Of a stretch of DNA of 64,000 bases, positions 1 through 12,420 are shown one piece after another (position 1 is the first letter of the stretch; each line of letters starts with the position of its first letter). Below the pieces are notes generated by a model. That model saw nothing but the letters and a program-made list of their open reading frames with translations, made no database searches and was not told the origin of the DNA. A program made the translations under genes and the position numbers. Source of the DNA: Amaurobius ferox (taxonomy: Eukaryota; Arthropoda; Arachnida; Araneae; Amaurobiidae); assembly GCA_951213105.1 (NCBI GenBank), contig OX578145.1, positions 9,175,691 to 9,239,690 of the forward strand, read 5' to 3'.

Positions 1-1800
1 TATTTAAAAGCACATTAATTTTGTAAACTCGGGGCCCGCTATATTTGATTTCTGCGGGGCACTAATGAATTTTACTCCTTCAAAAGAATTTGTCGGAAGC
101 TTTAAGAAGAAATAAGCGACAAAAATGTTCTCTCCATTCAATGAGCAATCTAATTTTTTTTTTAATATATAAAAAAGAGAGAACGACCATTCATCTGAAA
201 GAAATTGTTTAATTTCACGTATTCGAAAAGTGCCCATGTTTACTTTCACTATCTCCAATCTACTTCCCACATTTCGTATTTTATTGACGAACGGCGAAGG
301 GGAAGAAGGGAATGTCCAACTCCATGAAGGAGAAACTTTGTGAAAACTTTTCGTTTAATATTTGCTGTAGTAATGACTTTGACAGATACTATTAGACTTT
401 GAAAAGAACTTCACCGCCGTCTCCTCTCTTTCGACATTTTTTCCCCTCCTTGGAGCCCGTTAATTTTTTCCCTCGTGAATTTTTTTTTAAAGGTCTCCCT
501 CTTCTACTCTCCCCCTCTTCCACCTTAAAAAATTTCTTCCTTCTAATTACCATAAGCATGTTACTTTCAGTCTTTGCGCGAAAGCATCCGGTAGAGAAGA
601 AAAAAATGTGGAATAGGGAAAAAAAAAATATATTATGCAAGGCGCTAAAAATAATGGCCATAAAAAACTTTGTAAGAACTTTTCCTTCATATCAAGCGGG
701 AAAAGTAATTTGTTGTTTTATTTATATATTTATTCTTCCCCTTCCCGCCTACCCCCCTTCCTCGTCCTTCCAGCGAATAAGCTTCGTAATCTGGCAACAG
801 CGTTTAATAAGAGGCGAGCGAGGCGACATCTGATGGCAAGTGTTCATTACTGCTCGACTCGAGTAATTACTTTAAAGAAAGTGGTAGAAGACACGCTAGT
901 GTCATCCAAAGCAAAAATTAATAATTTTGCAGATCCCCCTTCTCCCGTCCAAAATATCACGCTCCTTTAGATAAGTCTTCGGGCCTTATTATAGTAGGAG
1001 AAAATTAACACCTGTTATTCTCCAAAAATATATTTCTTCTTTTTTTTCCTTGGACTCCCGCTATAAGAGTTACACCTCATATGGCTTTATTGCGTTTACA
1101 ATTTAGCGCGCTTCTAGAATTAAATGGGAAGATATTTTTCCAGGACTTGGCTGCGTTTTGCGTTTTTTTCTTTTTTCTCCTCTTCAGATATTTCGGAGTC
1201 GAAACGCAGCTGAAAAATATCGCATTCAAAAGTACTATTTGTTAATAAACACAGTTTACGGGGAGGGGGAGGGGAGCGAATTCCCGAAACACGGTGAGAC
1301 GCTGCACCCTCCCCCTCCACTTCCTCTTTTTCTTAATTTATGCAAATAAAGTTGAAACAAGGGGGATTCGAAAAATTTTCCGCTGTTAATTAATTCTTCA
1401 GCGCTTCGCATGCGAAATGGAGTTGTTTCTTACGTTTTTCTTGCAGAAATCTAATTAGGTTCTCTTTTGCTAGATGAAGTGTTCCACCGAACGATGTCGA
1501 ACGTGCCCCAGTATTTCCCCATTGGGTAGTTTTAAAGTATTGGTAATTATTATGCTAATTCGGGGGTTATCTCTCCCTCCCCATCTTCATTATACTAAAG
1601 CCTGGTATTCCCTTAAGAGATTCTAAACGTTAATGTAATTTCTAATTTTAGAAAATATATGTAATTTGTCATTACTTTTCTTTTTTACTTTTTCTAAAAT
1701 ACGAGTCTATTGTAAGCGCCTAAATGTGAGTCTTGCATTCGGATGAATTTTCACTTTAGTGCATCTCTGAATGCGTATCATATCAGGAAAAATTGAGCAA
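1..1800. other. No gene seen; pyrimidine-rich stretch
   Basis: I see no convincing coding region here. From about 400 to 1340 the plus strand is unusually pyrimidine-rich (TTTTCCC, CTTCC and CCCCCTTC runs), which keeps plus-strand frames open without making a protein-like sequence. An A/G-rich patch follows at about 1258-1275. There is no tRNA-like, terminal-repeat or transposase signal. The local GC rise over the surroundings could mean conserved regulatory DNA or simple sequence; this cannot be decided from one sequence. Confidence 0.5.
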
Positions 1801-1809
1801 CATATTATA

Positions 1810-2260
1810 AGGAACCTTGCTGTTCCAACCTGGAGTTGAACCCTGGATCTCCGAACTGGCCAGCCGACACTCTACCGTTGAGCTACTGGGACGAAATGGC
1901 AAGCTCTTAACGTCGAAGTGAACTTGCATTCTCCATCCTCTATGTCAGATTGTCAGGCAACGGACCATCTGACTGATCCCCTCCTGCTACTACTATTTTT
2001 ACCCAGGTTAGTATCCTGCCTGCCCTTTATCCTCTCAATTTGAAATCGCTCTCAATCTTCCAGAGACCATTGAATCCGTACTAGTCATCCTAGGGTCACT
2101 TTGAGACCTCCGTCATCTTTGCACTCACCTACAGGGTTAATGTGTTGAGATCTATTATAAAGAACCTTTCTGTCCCAACCGGGAATCGAACCCTGGACCT
2201 CTGAACTGGCCATCCGACGCTCTACCGTTAAGTTACTGGGATAAAATTGCAAGCTCTTAT
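1810..2260 (-). repeat. tRNA-derived SINE-like repeat, head-body-head
   Basis: Read on the minus strand, two tRNA-like modules (about 2252-2163 and 1896-1812) enclose a body of about 270 bases. Each module has an A-box-like segment (TAGCTCAACGGTAGAG) and a B-box-like segment (GGGTTCGATTCCCGG or a decayed form), and starts with GTCCCAG, which pairs with the closing TTGGGAC. The anticodon arm does not fold well, so these are not functional tRNA genes. The same arrangement recurs at about 26440-26885 and 40440-40860, with single modules near 7165-7310 and 50530-50640. This marks a dispersed, Pol III-type SINE family. Confidence 0.75.
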
Positions 2261-2614
2261 CGTCGAAGTGGACGTTGAAGTAATGTTCATGTATTTTGGC
2301 AAATGTAGCCACAACGTCATAATCACAGAACCCGTCAATAGGTGACGTTCCTAAACTTTGAATCCGCTTACACTGCATATAACAACATCCATGGAATTTC
2401 TAAACAGATAACATCATCCATTGTTCTGTAAATTTAATAACAGAAAATCCATGTATCGGTTAAATCACCACCGATCCATGTATGCAATTCGCGTATACAT
2501 GGATTCATGCATCCATACTATTATCTGCCATAAGAAAAGATTCAAATGGGTGTAACTTCTCCTGTAGGTGAGTTCTACGAGTATTAATTTATCCGTGGCA
2601 GACTTCTGTATATA

Positions 2615-4153
2615 CACTGGCTTCCTAAAGTTAAGTACGAACGGTCAAATCGACGAGAATAGAAGAGTAATTCTTTGATTAACTCAAAATTGTTCATTAA
2701 GGTAGCAAATGTGTTTATGCATTAAAGAAAACAAGAATTATGTACAAAGATGGAAAAAAAAATATTTACTTTTCGTTATATGATGACGTCACAGTTGGAT
2801 CATTAACAAAATAATGTTTAAAGGCAAACAAACCAAACAAAACTGACAAAAATATGGTATGTGACCACTCCTGACCTTCGCACAAACTTTTCAACGATTT
2901 TCCATGCTTTCTATGAGGTGATCAACCCTCGCAGATGTGAGCAATGGCCATCGCTCCAATAGGGCAGTTTCCAACTTTCTGAGACTGGCTGGAGGAGGTA
3001 AACGTACAGAAACAGCACGCCCGAGGGCATTCCAAAGATTTTCAATGGGATTAAGTTCAGGGGAATACGCCGACCACTCCATACGAGAAATTCCTCACTT
3101 TCCAGATATTCGTCAACGATGTTAGCTCGATGGGGACGGACAGTATCGTCTATAAGGAGGAAATCAGGACCAACTTCTGCAGCGTAAAGTCTCGCAATGG
3201 TGTCTAGGACTTCATCTCGATACCGCGCAGCCGTCACAGAGCCGCCTTTAAAGATATGCAGCTCTACGCGATATCCCATTGAAATTCCAGCCCACACCAT
3301 GACGCTATTATCACTGAATGCGGGATGTTCGATGATGGTCTTGGTTTAATTGCGTGTGTCTCGTTCTCTCCAGACTCTTATACGCTTATCATCTCATTCC
3401 AGGGCAAATCTGGACTCGTCCGTGAACAGGACGTTGCATTCATCTGAGACAGTCCAATGACATGTTGACGACACCACTTTAATCTTGTCCCTCTGGCTTA
3501 GTGGACGGTTAGTGGAACACAAAAACGTGGTATTCGGGGCCGGGGGTACAGTCCCTTCACGTGGAGCCTTCGGCGCACAGTACTGGCAGATATTGTCTTT
3601 CCAAGTGCTGTTGCAACCATGGATGTAACAGTTACGGGCTTGTCGATTCCGCTTGGCTACTATAACAATAGCCCGATCATCAGAGAGGGTAGTAACCCTT
3701 GGACGACCAGGCGCAGGTCTCCGGGACAGCTGTTTGACTTGTTTGGAATTGTTTCCATAATCGAGAAATTACCGAGTGATCAATGCCAAAGAAAATAGCG
3801 ACATCTTTGATTGACTGTCCTGCTTCAATGCGTCCGACAGCACGCCAGCGCTCACTATCTGTCTTTTATCTTCTTTCAGCCATAGAAACACGAATACCAT
3901 AAAAAATAATCCTACAAAAGTTATAAATACTGTGTATCAGCATTTAAATACACCTCCTTAAACGCTTTAGAATGCTGGAGTCTTCAACGACTGCCTAATT
4001 AGCATACATCCGGACAGTCCATCGTGATTGGCTGTAACATACGATATTTACATACTGCCATCTACATCCGCAGTGATTTTCAGCCACTCAAATTCAAATA
4101 CGCTTTCGAAAAATGAAAATTTGCATTGAGTGCTTAACTTTTGGAAGTCAGTG
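2615..4153 (-). mobile_element. Tc1/mariner-type DNA transposon, decayed
   Basis: The ends are imperfect terminal inverted repeats: CACTGGCTTCCTAAAGTTAA on the left and the complement of TTAACTTTTGGAAGTCAGTG on the right. Both ends are followed by TA (2613-2614 and 4154-4155), the target duplication typical of Tc1/mariner. The 1539-bp length fits the family. The minus strand carries a broken transposase (see separate entry). No intact copy of the enzyme is present, so this copy could move only if helped from elsewhere. Confidence 0.85.
2891..3880 (-). pseudogene. Tc1-family transposase pseudogene
   Basis: Read from about 3880 downward, the minus strand gives an N-terminal helix-turn-helix-like start (MAER, then an early stop, then IEAGQSIKDVAIFFGIDHSV). 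After frame breaks it gives the catalytic core: MVWAGISMGYRVELHIFKGG, an aspartate-bearing LLIDDTVRPHRA segment, and SPELNPIENLWNALG. These are the usual landmarks of the DDE/D transposases that cut and paste Tc1/mariner elements. Stop codons and at least two frame changes separate the parts, so no full-length enzyme can be made. It lies inside terminal repeats at 2615 and 4153. Confidence 0.85.
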
Positions 4154-4155
4154 TA

Positions 4156-5540
4156 TAACCACAAGTATTCTGTATATATAAGTAATATATATAAGCACAA
4201 GTTGCTTATACACGTTGCTCAAGTTTTCCTTATTTGATACGTCATTCAGAGATGAACTAAAGTGCAAATCCAATCCAAATGCAGTGTGCATTCAGTGTGT
4301 TTGTGCTTATTACTCAAGGTTTGCCTTATCTTTTTCGCAAACTATCAAATACTCTATTCAATGATGTCTATTTGCATGTCTGTTTGTGGCTGTTGATTGC
4401 TCGAGTCCCTGTGCACGATATCCCTAAAAAAAGTCAAGCGAGATTCATAAAATTCGATACGGCATGGTTAGCTCGGAACTGAAATAGAAATAGTTATTGA
4501 AAATCGACGGTGGCTGTCGTCCGATGGAGCCAAAATGGCTGTCCGTGAATAACATGGTTTGAAATTCAACTTTTGTGATATCGATAAAAAAAGATAACTC
4601 TATCCAAAATTGGATTATATACACTTGCTATAAATTCTTGTTGTTTATAGCAATGTATATAAGCACTTGTAGTTTTAAAGATATAAGCATACCAAACATG
4701 AAAAACGTAAAATTTTCATACTTCTTCAACCTGACAGACAATTACCCAAAAACTATAAGAACTTTATTTAAAAATAAATATAGATTTAGAAAGTAAATTT
4801 CCTCATACATGTTTTTATCACTTATTACTTGCATATATCTTTTATAGTTAACTATATATTTTGAGTAAAAATAAATAAAATAAAAATACGCGTTCATCTT
4901 TCTCAAGACATCAAAAGTAAGGAAAAATGTACAACGATTTGAGAATAAATTGAAATAAATTAGGCAAACAGCTGTTTTGGGAATATGTTGTATTCTCTTC
5001 GTCAGGGATAAAAAGACTACTCAATTCACATTTAAAAAGACGAAACGGGTTTGATTATAATTTTTTTCCTTTTGTACAAATTCCTTTTAATTTTTTTTGT
5101 AAGAAAATAGACGCCTATAAATAATTAGTTTTAACCCATTAGTTAGTCTTCACGATATTAAAAAATAAATAAGTAAAATGTAGGCTAAATCGTTTCAAAT
5201 ATATAAAAAGTTCGTAATTTTGTAAAATAAATCGCATGATATCTCTCTCACTATGTCAATGTCGAAGATCCAAACCACTCGACTGGACCTAGGGCTTATA
5301 GCAACTGTCTGAGTGGTCGGAACGCACTACGTTAATGTAAACTATTTGTTCTAATTTGGTTTGTTACATTTTTTTTTAAGTTCCTAAAGTAGTTTCAGAT
5401 CGGATATCCTGTAGTTGAGTAACTGAGTGATAAATTTACTTTACAGCGCAAACTGATGAAGGTAAAAAATTTGAAACTTTGCATACTTGATCTATAAGTA
5501 GTGAGAAAAATATAAAAACTTGGAATTTTATTCAAAAAAC
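4156..5540. other. AT-rich spacer, no gene seen
   Basis: Very AT-rich sequence with only short, composition-driven open frames. The longest (4575-4796, plus) is rich in lysine, isoleucine and phenylalanine and resembles no family I know. No terminal repeats, tRNA-like boxes or microsatellites of note are visible. Confidence 0.5.
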
Positions 5541-5544
5541 TTAT

Positions 5545-7010
5545 AAATTTCAAATTTTTTGTTCAGCATTCTTCCAGCTACATCTTAAGAATAGCTAGAT
5601 ACACAAAATTTGTTTTTAACACTTTACAACATAGTTGAAAAGTGTTTATGACTTTGTTCATTCTGTCTGCCTGTCTGTCTTTTAGCACGATAACTGCCAT
5701 AAAAATGACGTTATCAAAATGAAATTTTAGTATATCGTTCAGACGGTCTGTGGGACCTATGAGAATATAAATGAATAATATCACCCAATTAGTTTTGAAT
5801 TGAACCCGGGTTGAGAAAATGAAATACATTGCACCCTATGGATTGAACCTAACCCATTGAACCCCCCATTGAACCTAATTTTTCAAACATTTTTTAAGCG
5901 AATTTAAAATTCACAAATTCCTTCGAAAGTGTTATGAAATATTCAAATTATCCTATAAAATATATAAAGAAAAATTCAGCAAAATATATTCAGTAGTTTT
6001 TTAAATAAAAATTAAATAATAATTAAACCCTTTATATAAAGAGATCATGTGACCCACTTCTAAATAAAATATGGCATCCATCTTGTGTCAAAATCGTGAT
6101 TTTAAAAATTCCTTTTAATTTATATTTAGTGTCACATCCGCCCTAAAATCGCTTTATTTTTGCTTAATTTGTGTGTATCTGTATTCTCAAAGAGCGGGAT
6201 TACAATATATTTGAGTTTAAATGATTAATGCCATCCATTACAAAATGGATGGCAAAATTGCGATTTTTGTGTGATGTGTGTCAAAATTGTGATTTTTAAA
6301 TTTCTTTTTAATTTAAATTTTGTGTTACATCCGTCCTAAAACCGCTTTATTTTTGCTTAATTTCTGTGCATCTGTATTTTGAAACAGCACAATTACAATA
6401 TATTTGAGTTTAAACGATCATCAAATTTTGATTATTTCTACAACGAAACCTAATTTTCATTTATGGAGAATGTAAACTGATTAGGCTGTAAGATAAGTTG
6501 TATATGAATTGCCGAATTTCTTTAACACAAAATTATTTTCCTCAGGAGTCTGCAGTATAGATGAAATGAATGAAATATTAATTGATTTTACATAGAGAAG
6601 CAGACGGTTTAATGGCAGGCTTCTTTGATGAAATTTTATACATTGAGTTAAATTACTTTTACCTCCATGGTTTTAAGTTTTTAAGTAGAATAAATTATTG
6701 TAGAATGTAATATACTGTGTAAACTGTGTATACTATAATGTGTATACTGTGATGAATGTAATAAAAATGTAAGAATGAAATATTTGCTGTTTTTACACAG
6801 AGAGCCAGGCGATTTATATTTGGATGACGTCATTTGAATCAAGTTCGTTTTTTTCGATGAAGTTTTTCAAATATAATTAATTATTGCAATATTGTGATAA
6901 TTTTAAAAATATGCCACCTAAATGTATCGCATTTTAGAGATGTTTAAATAAAATTAGAGTTGGAAAGTGTTTTATATAATCAACGCTTTATGCATGATTG
7001 ATCTTTTTTG
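5545..7010 (+). repeat. Dispersed repeat family D, copy 1
   Basis: A noncoding repeat of about 1-1.4 kb. Landmarks are a segment around 5620-5690 containing TTGAAAAGTGTTTATGACTT and short TGTCTG runs, a segment GGTCTGTGGGACCTATG at about 5745, and a terminal segment TTTATGCATGATTGATCTTT at about 6990. The same order is found at 27945-28945 on plus, and reversed at 60930-61920 and in a broken copy at 21787-26045. This copy contains an internal duplication of roughly 200 bp (about 6075-6225 and 6278-6420, both with TTTATTTTTGCTTAATTT). No ORF is conserved. The class is unknown; the short TGTCTG tract near one end resembles the microsatellite core of families A and B. Confidence 0.7.
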
Positions 7011-7164
7011 TTATATTATTACGCGTAGAAAAAAGTATCTTAAATGTTCTTAATTAACTATTATTAGTGTACAACCAAACATTCTTAAGATACTTTAATT
7101 TTAACTTATAACAGACGATTTTTTGTTAGATTTCATATTTCAATTTATATACAGTTTGAAATGA

Positions 7165-7315
7165 AACTTGCTTCTGCGACCGGGAATCGGATCATGAATC
7201 TTTCTACTGGTTAGCCGACACTCTATACTAAGGCTCCTATATATTAATATTTATCGAGAAGGATTTAGACCTACTCTATACCGTTGAGATACTGGGACGA
7301 GCTCTTATAGTTGAA
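7165..7315 (-). repeat. SINE-like tRNA module, interrupted
   Basis: A single tRNA-like module of the same family as 1810-2260. The B-box side (GCGACCGGGAATCGGATCAT on plus) and the A-box side (CCGTTGAGATACTGGGACGA) are both recognisable. A piece of about 40-50 bases without counterpart in the other copies separates them (about 7220-7265). It is a dead relic. Confidence 0.55.
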
Positions 7316-7540
7316 GTGATCTTGGCATGCTTTTGATTACATTTGTAAGTAATAGTTCAAATATCAAAATCATCTGTTGGCCATTCTTCTAATCAAAATA
7401 TTTTTCATTAATAAGTGATTTTTAAATTAAAATGTTTGAAAACTTTGAAAGTAGGTGCTCAGTGACTCAGTGCCTACAGTGCTCAGAAATGAAAAGTGTT
7501 TTTGCATACCGCACTTTTCACGTTAACATAAATATAAAAA

Positions 7541-8421
7541 TCTGATGTGGGCAACACATGACTTTCCTTATATAATGCAATGAATTTACTACTTTTACAG
7601 TAAAAAAAATAGGTTTTTCTTATAGTAGATAGTTTTGATATTGAATATTAGATATTGAATCAAGATATTGAATTTCCGACAATTAGCCGTCATTTTCATT
7701 AATTTAGCGTCATTTTAATCCATTTGGCGACATTCCGCCAAATTCGTCGCCAAAATCTCACCAAGCTTTACTGATGGAGAAATAAGTTATTCTTATAGCA
7801 GATAAATCACTATTGGCGTTCAAATACAAAAGTATTACTCGAAGTATCTTTTCTCATGAATGGAACGAGCTAGATCCAGGAGAATGATGTCACCCAATTT
7901 ATCGCATGGTATTACATATGAAAAGTGAACATGTTTCTCAATAGGATATATGTTTTTTTTTTATTTTATATGACTTTTTGATAATTTTTTTGAAAAATGT
8001 GCAATATCTCGAGAACGGTTCGTGTTAGCGTTCTAAAATTTATATTAATCGTTTTTAATTAAAAATTACATAAGAAATATCTATTTGTGTAACTTTATTA
8101 GCGGTTTTGATTTTTTGACGATTTTTTCAACATTTCACTCGAAAATTGAGGGAGGTTCTGAACATTCGATTACGTTTAAAAACAATAGGCTTTCAGTGTT
8201 TACGAATTGCGATTTTTGTACCAAATTTCGTTTGAATCGGTCCATTCGTTTGTCAGTTATCGTCTCCACAGACTCACTGACACACACACACAGACATCAC
8301 TTCAAAAATGTTCGATTCGTGATCATGGATGCTTGAAACGTGCTCTCTCGTCGAAAACTGGAATTCGAATTTTCGACCCCGTCACAATACTTTCCTTATA
8401 CATTATGTATATAAGGAAAGT
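7541..8421 (+). mobile_element. Family A element, copy A1 (Helentron/HINE-like)
   Basis: A nonautonomous element of about 0.9 kb with a fixed layout. The left end is TCTGATGTGGGCAACACATG, followed directly by ACTTTCCTTATATAA. Next come a stretch with repeated TTGGCGA/TCGCCAA words, a conserved ATATCTCGAGAACGGTTC block, and a (CA)n tract after a block reading like GAATCGGTCCATTCGTTTG. The right end is a palindrome, ACTTTCCTTATACATTATG with its complement, then AAAA. An inverted repeat placed slightly inside the left end, a microsatellite core and a 3' hairpin are the described design of nonautonomous Helentrons (HINE, DINE-1). The layout is seen directly; the class is inferred. Confidence 0.75.
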
Positions 8422-8830
8422 AAAATGTGCGCGATTTTTTTTTATTCCATTTGAAATGTTTTTTGACATTCAAAGAACCTTTATTTAATACACGTAGGCG
8501 TGAATAGCTAGTTCATATTCGAAAAAGATTTTTACAGCACATACTTCAAGTTCGATGAAAATGATAGGAGTAGGTAACTAAATTGGAACTTTGAAGAATG
8601 TTTTATTAAATTTTCGGATGCCATACTCATTTTTTTACCTAATTCCATTTGTTAATTGGATTTTATTAAAGGTTCCGCTATTTTCTGTCATTCGGACCTT
8701 TTTATTAACAATAATTTTGCTTTAATGTCTTCGCCTGGAACTCTTGTTCGACTATTCGAATTATGTTTGTTCATTTTATTTTATTTTAGTCAGTTGATAC
8801 GTAGAGGGATAAGTTAGTTGATAAGTAGTT
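8422..8830. other. Spacer, no gene seen
   Basis: AT-rich sequence between family A copy A1 and the inverted-repeat element at 8831. I see no coding frame, terminal repeat or RNA-like fold. Confidence 0.5.
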
Positions 8831-9112
8831 GGCCTAGAGGCACATGCGACGCGAGATGTGAAAAGGAAGAAGCAGGTGTTTTTTTTCAAACAATGCCTGT
8901 TACTGAACCCGCTGAAGCAGGTGCAATGTTTCTGTCTGCGATTTCTCCAAACGCTGGCAGAATTTGATATTCGCACGTTGTTCTTCAAACACCATTTCTA
9001 TTTTCGACGAACGCGAAGACTACAGTTCATTGATACGCATTGTCTAGAAAAACCCTGCACTGCGAACCTGCTTCTTCCTTTTCACATCTCGCGTCACACG
9101 TGCCTCTACGCC
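8831..9112. mobile_element. 282-bp MITE with ~47-bp inverted ends
   Basis: The first ~47 bases (from GGCCTAGAGGCAC through GCGAGATGTGAAAAGGAAGA and AGCAGGT) are repeated in reverse complement at 9066-9112 with only a few changes. The ~190 bases between show no coding capacity and form the loop of a long hairpin. Long inverted ends on a sub-300-bp noncoding body are typical of a MITE. No clear target-site duplication was found, so the superfamily is left open. Small open frames called across it are products of the inverted repeat. Confidence 0.7.
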
Positions 9113-9357
9113 ACGGTGAAATAGTCCCCCTCTCCTCCAATCAGGCACAGTCTCCGAACTTTTTGATCTTACTTTGTATGAACTCGAGTTACGTAGTGCA
9201 GTTATGAGGTCTAGATAGCCTTCCCTCAGTTTTCATTCTTTAAATGAAAGATCCTAACTGGTTCGGTTGTGAGACGAATCACCGACCCAATCAGCATTGT
9301 CTGTGAGTTCGGATCGAGTGTTCAGTTCTTTCGTGCTTATCGTGGGCGAGTCTTCTT

Positions 9358-10266
9358 ACTTTCCTTATATACATAATGTATAAGGAAAGTATTGGGACGG
9401 GGGTCGAAAATTCGAATGCGAGTTTTCGACGGGAGAGCACGTTTCAAGCATCCCTGATCACGAATCGAACACTTTTGAAGTGATGTCTGTGTGTGTGTGT
9501 GTGTGTCAGTGAGTCTGTGGAGACGATAACTGACGAACGAATGGACCGATTCGAACCAAATTTGGTACAAAAATCACAGTCCGTAAACACTGGAAGCCTA
9601 TTGTTTTTATACGTAATCGAATGTTCAGAACCCCCCTAAATTTTCGAATGAAATTTTGAAAAAATCGTCAAAAAATTAAAACCGCTAATAAAGTTACGCA
9701 AATAGACATTTCTTATATAATTTTTTATTAGAAAACGATTGGCATAAATTTTAGAACGCTAACATGAACCGTTCTCGAGATATTGTACATTTTTCAAAAA
9801 AATTATGAAAAAGTCACATAAAAAAAAATTCCTGTTGAGAAACATGTTCACTTTTCATATGTAATACCATGCGATACATTGAGTGACATCATTCTCGTGG
9901 ATCTAGCTCGTTCCATTCATGAAAAAAGATACTTTGAATAATACTTTTGTATTTGAACGCCAATAGTCATTTATATGCTGCAAGAATAACTTTTTTCTTA
10001 GTGTATAACGCTTGGCGAGATTTTGGCGACGAATTTGGCGGAATGTCGCCAACTTGGCGACTTTTTTGAAATGTTGCCAAATTAATGAAAATCTCGCCAA
10101 ATGGATAAAAATGATGCTAAATCAATGAAAATGACGACTAATTGTCGAAAATTCAATATCTTGGAAAGAATATTAGTATCTACTATAAGAAAAACCTATT
10201 TTTTTACTGTAAAAGTAGTAAATTCATTACATTATATAAGGAAAGTCATGTGTTGCCCACATCAGA
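9358..10266 (-). mobile_element. Family A element, copy A2
   Basis: Complete copy in reverse orientation: terminal palindrome at 9358-9390, (GT)n core at about 9486-9508, ATCTCGAGAACGG-type block near 9775, TTGGCGA words near 10015-10100, and left end complement GTGTTGCCCACATCAGA at 10250-10266. Flanking bases are T-rich on both sides, compatible with insertion at T residues. Unrelated DNA at 9130-9357 and 10267-10416 separates it from its neighbours; these two flanks may once have been continuous. Confidence 0.8.
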
Positions 10267-10416
10267 TTTTTTTTAGAGAGTACGTGGAAGGAATTCCAGT
10301 GAATACAACGGTGACTAGGAACTGTCTAGTATTCAGGGGTTAACCGCAATACGAGAAGGCCAGTGGCAAGTGTAAAAGCTATAGAAAGGCCAATTAATGG
10401 TAATATCTTGCATATT

Positions 10417-11318
10417 ACTTTCGTTATATACAATAATGTATAAAGTATTGTGACGGGGTCGAAAATTCGAATTCGAGTTTTCGACGGGAGAACACGTTTC
10501 AAGCATCCCTGATCATGAATCGAATATTTTTGAGGTGATCTCTCTCTCTCTGTGTGTGTGTGTGTGTGTCAGTGAGTCTGTGGAGACTATAACTGACGAA
10601 CGAATGGACCGATTCAAACAAAATTTGGTACAAAAATCACAATCCGTGAATACAGGAAGCCTATTGTTTTTATACGCAATCGAATGTTCAGAACTCCCCT
10701 AAATTTTCGAGTGAAATGTTGAAAAAATCATCAAAAAATCAAAATCTCTAGTAAAGTTATGCAAATAGACATTTCTTACATAATTTTTCATTAGAAAACG
10801 ATTAACATAAATTTTGGATCGCTAGCATGAACCGTTCTCGAGATATTGCACATTTTAAAAAAAAATTATGAAAAATTATATAAAATAAAAAAAATATTTC
10901 CTATTGAGAAACTGTTCACTTTTCGTATGTAATATTATGCTATAAATTGGGTGACATCATTCTCGTGGATCCTAGCTCGTTCCATTCATGGAAAAAGGTA
11001 CATTTGAGTAATACTTTTGTATTTGAACGCCAATAGTCATTTATTTGCTATAAGAATAAATTATTTCTCCGTCCATAACGCTCTGCGAGATTTTACGACG
11101 AATTTGGAAGAATGTCGCCAACTTGGCGAATTTTTTAAAACTTAACAAATCAAAGAAAATCTCGCCAAATGGATAAAAATGACGACTATTTGACGAAAAT
11201 TCAATATCTTGGAAAAAAATATAAGTATCTACTATAAGAATAACCTGTTTTGTTTTTACTGTAAAAGTAGTAAATTCATTGCATTACATAAGGAAAGTTA
11301 TGTGCTGCCCACATCAGA
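10417..11318 (-). mobile_element. Family A element, copy A3
   Basis: Complete reverse-orientation copy. The terminal palindrome is slightly decayed (ACTTTCGTTATATACAATAATG). The microsatellite core at about 10540-10570 is mixed CT then GT. The left-end complement at about 11301-11318 reads GTGCTGCCCACATCAGA. It shares all internal blocks with A1, A2 and A4 in the same order. It carries more changes in the palindrome than A2 and may be older. Confidence 0.8.
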
Positions 11319-12420
11319 ATTTCTGTAATGTATTCTTGGCGTCTATAATAATAATGACTGTCTATGTCATCTACTGCTTTAAACGTTACTTCTCTGAAGT
11401 GCACGATAAATTGAGTTGGATTGACTCGGTGCAGCGCTGTTGCCCTTGAACTAAAAGGTCTGAATATCAAAGAAGCCCAGTTTGAGTTAAGTCACTTTGG
11501 ACATATCAAAGGTGCATCCTCGGAAACGACTTCAAATGAGGATAAAGGGACATTTGGTCTTCACACGGTATTGAGGATTTTTAAGAAGGAATTAAAGTGA
11601 AATCAAAAGCTCAAAACCTAATTCATTCTGAACCACACACACACACACAAAATAAATAAATAATAATACCCCTGTAAAATCAGAAATTCAAATATTACCC
11701 CACATAGAAAGGGTCCTTCCCGCAATCGTCCCATCTCAATCAGGAAGATAACCACTCAACACATCCAAGAAGCAGCAGATGCAAAAGGGGGAGCAAAGAG
11801 AGAGATTTTAATCTTTCGGTTACGGTTTCAGTTCCCTTGGGTGACGTCAGGAGTTGAGGAAAGGGGGATCTATTCGCGTGAAAGCGTGTCGCTTTTTCTC
11901 GGACATTTTTAATCTGGCCCTACTCCCCTCCCCCTCCTCTGCTTTTTGGGGGTAATCCAAGTTCATTCTGGGTCTTTTCCGGGCGCCTGCACCTTTTCGC
12001 ATGGAAATGGGGCGCGGGCGGCTATAGGGGCATCACAGGTGCGGCGAAAAAACCGAATTGGTCACGGCAGGGGCGGGGAGAAAGCCATTTGACGTTTCTA
12101 TTAGTAGTATGGGTGGACGGAGCCACCAAGGCTTCTGCTTCAGTTTGAGGTGAAAGAGATGAAATAATGTGTCCTTGGCGAGTATTTCATCATTCATGTT
12201 TTACCTAGTTGTTTTTAGAAAGAAAAAAAGAAAACACGTTTTGGAACTCAGTTCGTCTCTCAGACTAAAAATAGAATGTTATACCAAGATGAAACTTAAA
12301 ATTTCCAATGATCTATCCATTTTGCGAATATACATTTTGCAATAGATTGCGATATTTTTAAATGTTCTTACAAGATCAGCGTCTAGTTGGATACAGCTAT
12401 AGAGAAACCTGATTAAAAAA
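11319..12420. other. Unique stretch with a GC-rich island
   Basis: No coding region is recognisable. About 11840-12130 is clearly more GC-rich than its surroundings and contains a perfect TGACGTCA (11842-11849, the consensus of CREB/ATF-type sites), CT-rich runs and GGGGCGCGGGCGG. A short (AC)n tract lies at about 11636-11648. The island could be a host regulatory element or an exon remnant. Neither is shown by the sequence alone. Confidence 0.4.

Noticed and set aside
399..833. 144-codon plus-strand frame
   Set aside because: Its openness follows from pyrimidine-rich sequence; no domain, and composition is phenylalanine, serine and proline runs.
8207..8488. Conserved small protein shared by many copies (FESVHSFVSYRL type)
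   Set aside because: It recurs only because the DNA is a repeat; starts, stops and frames are not kept between copies and it crosses the microsatellite.
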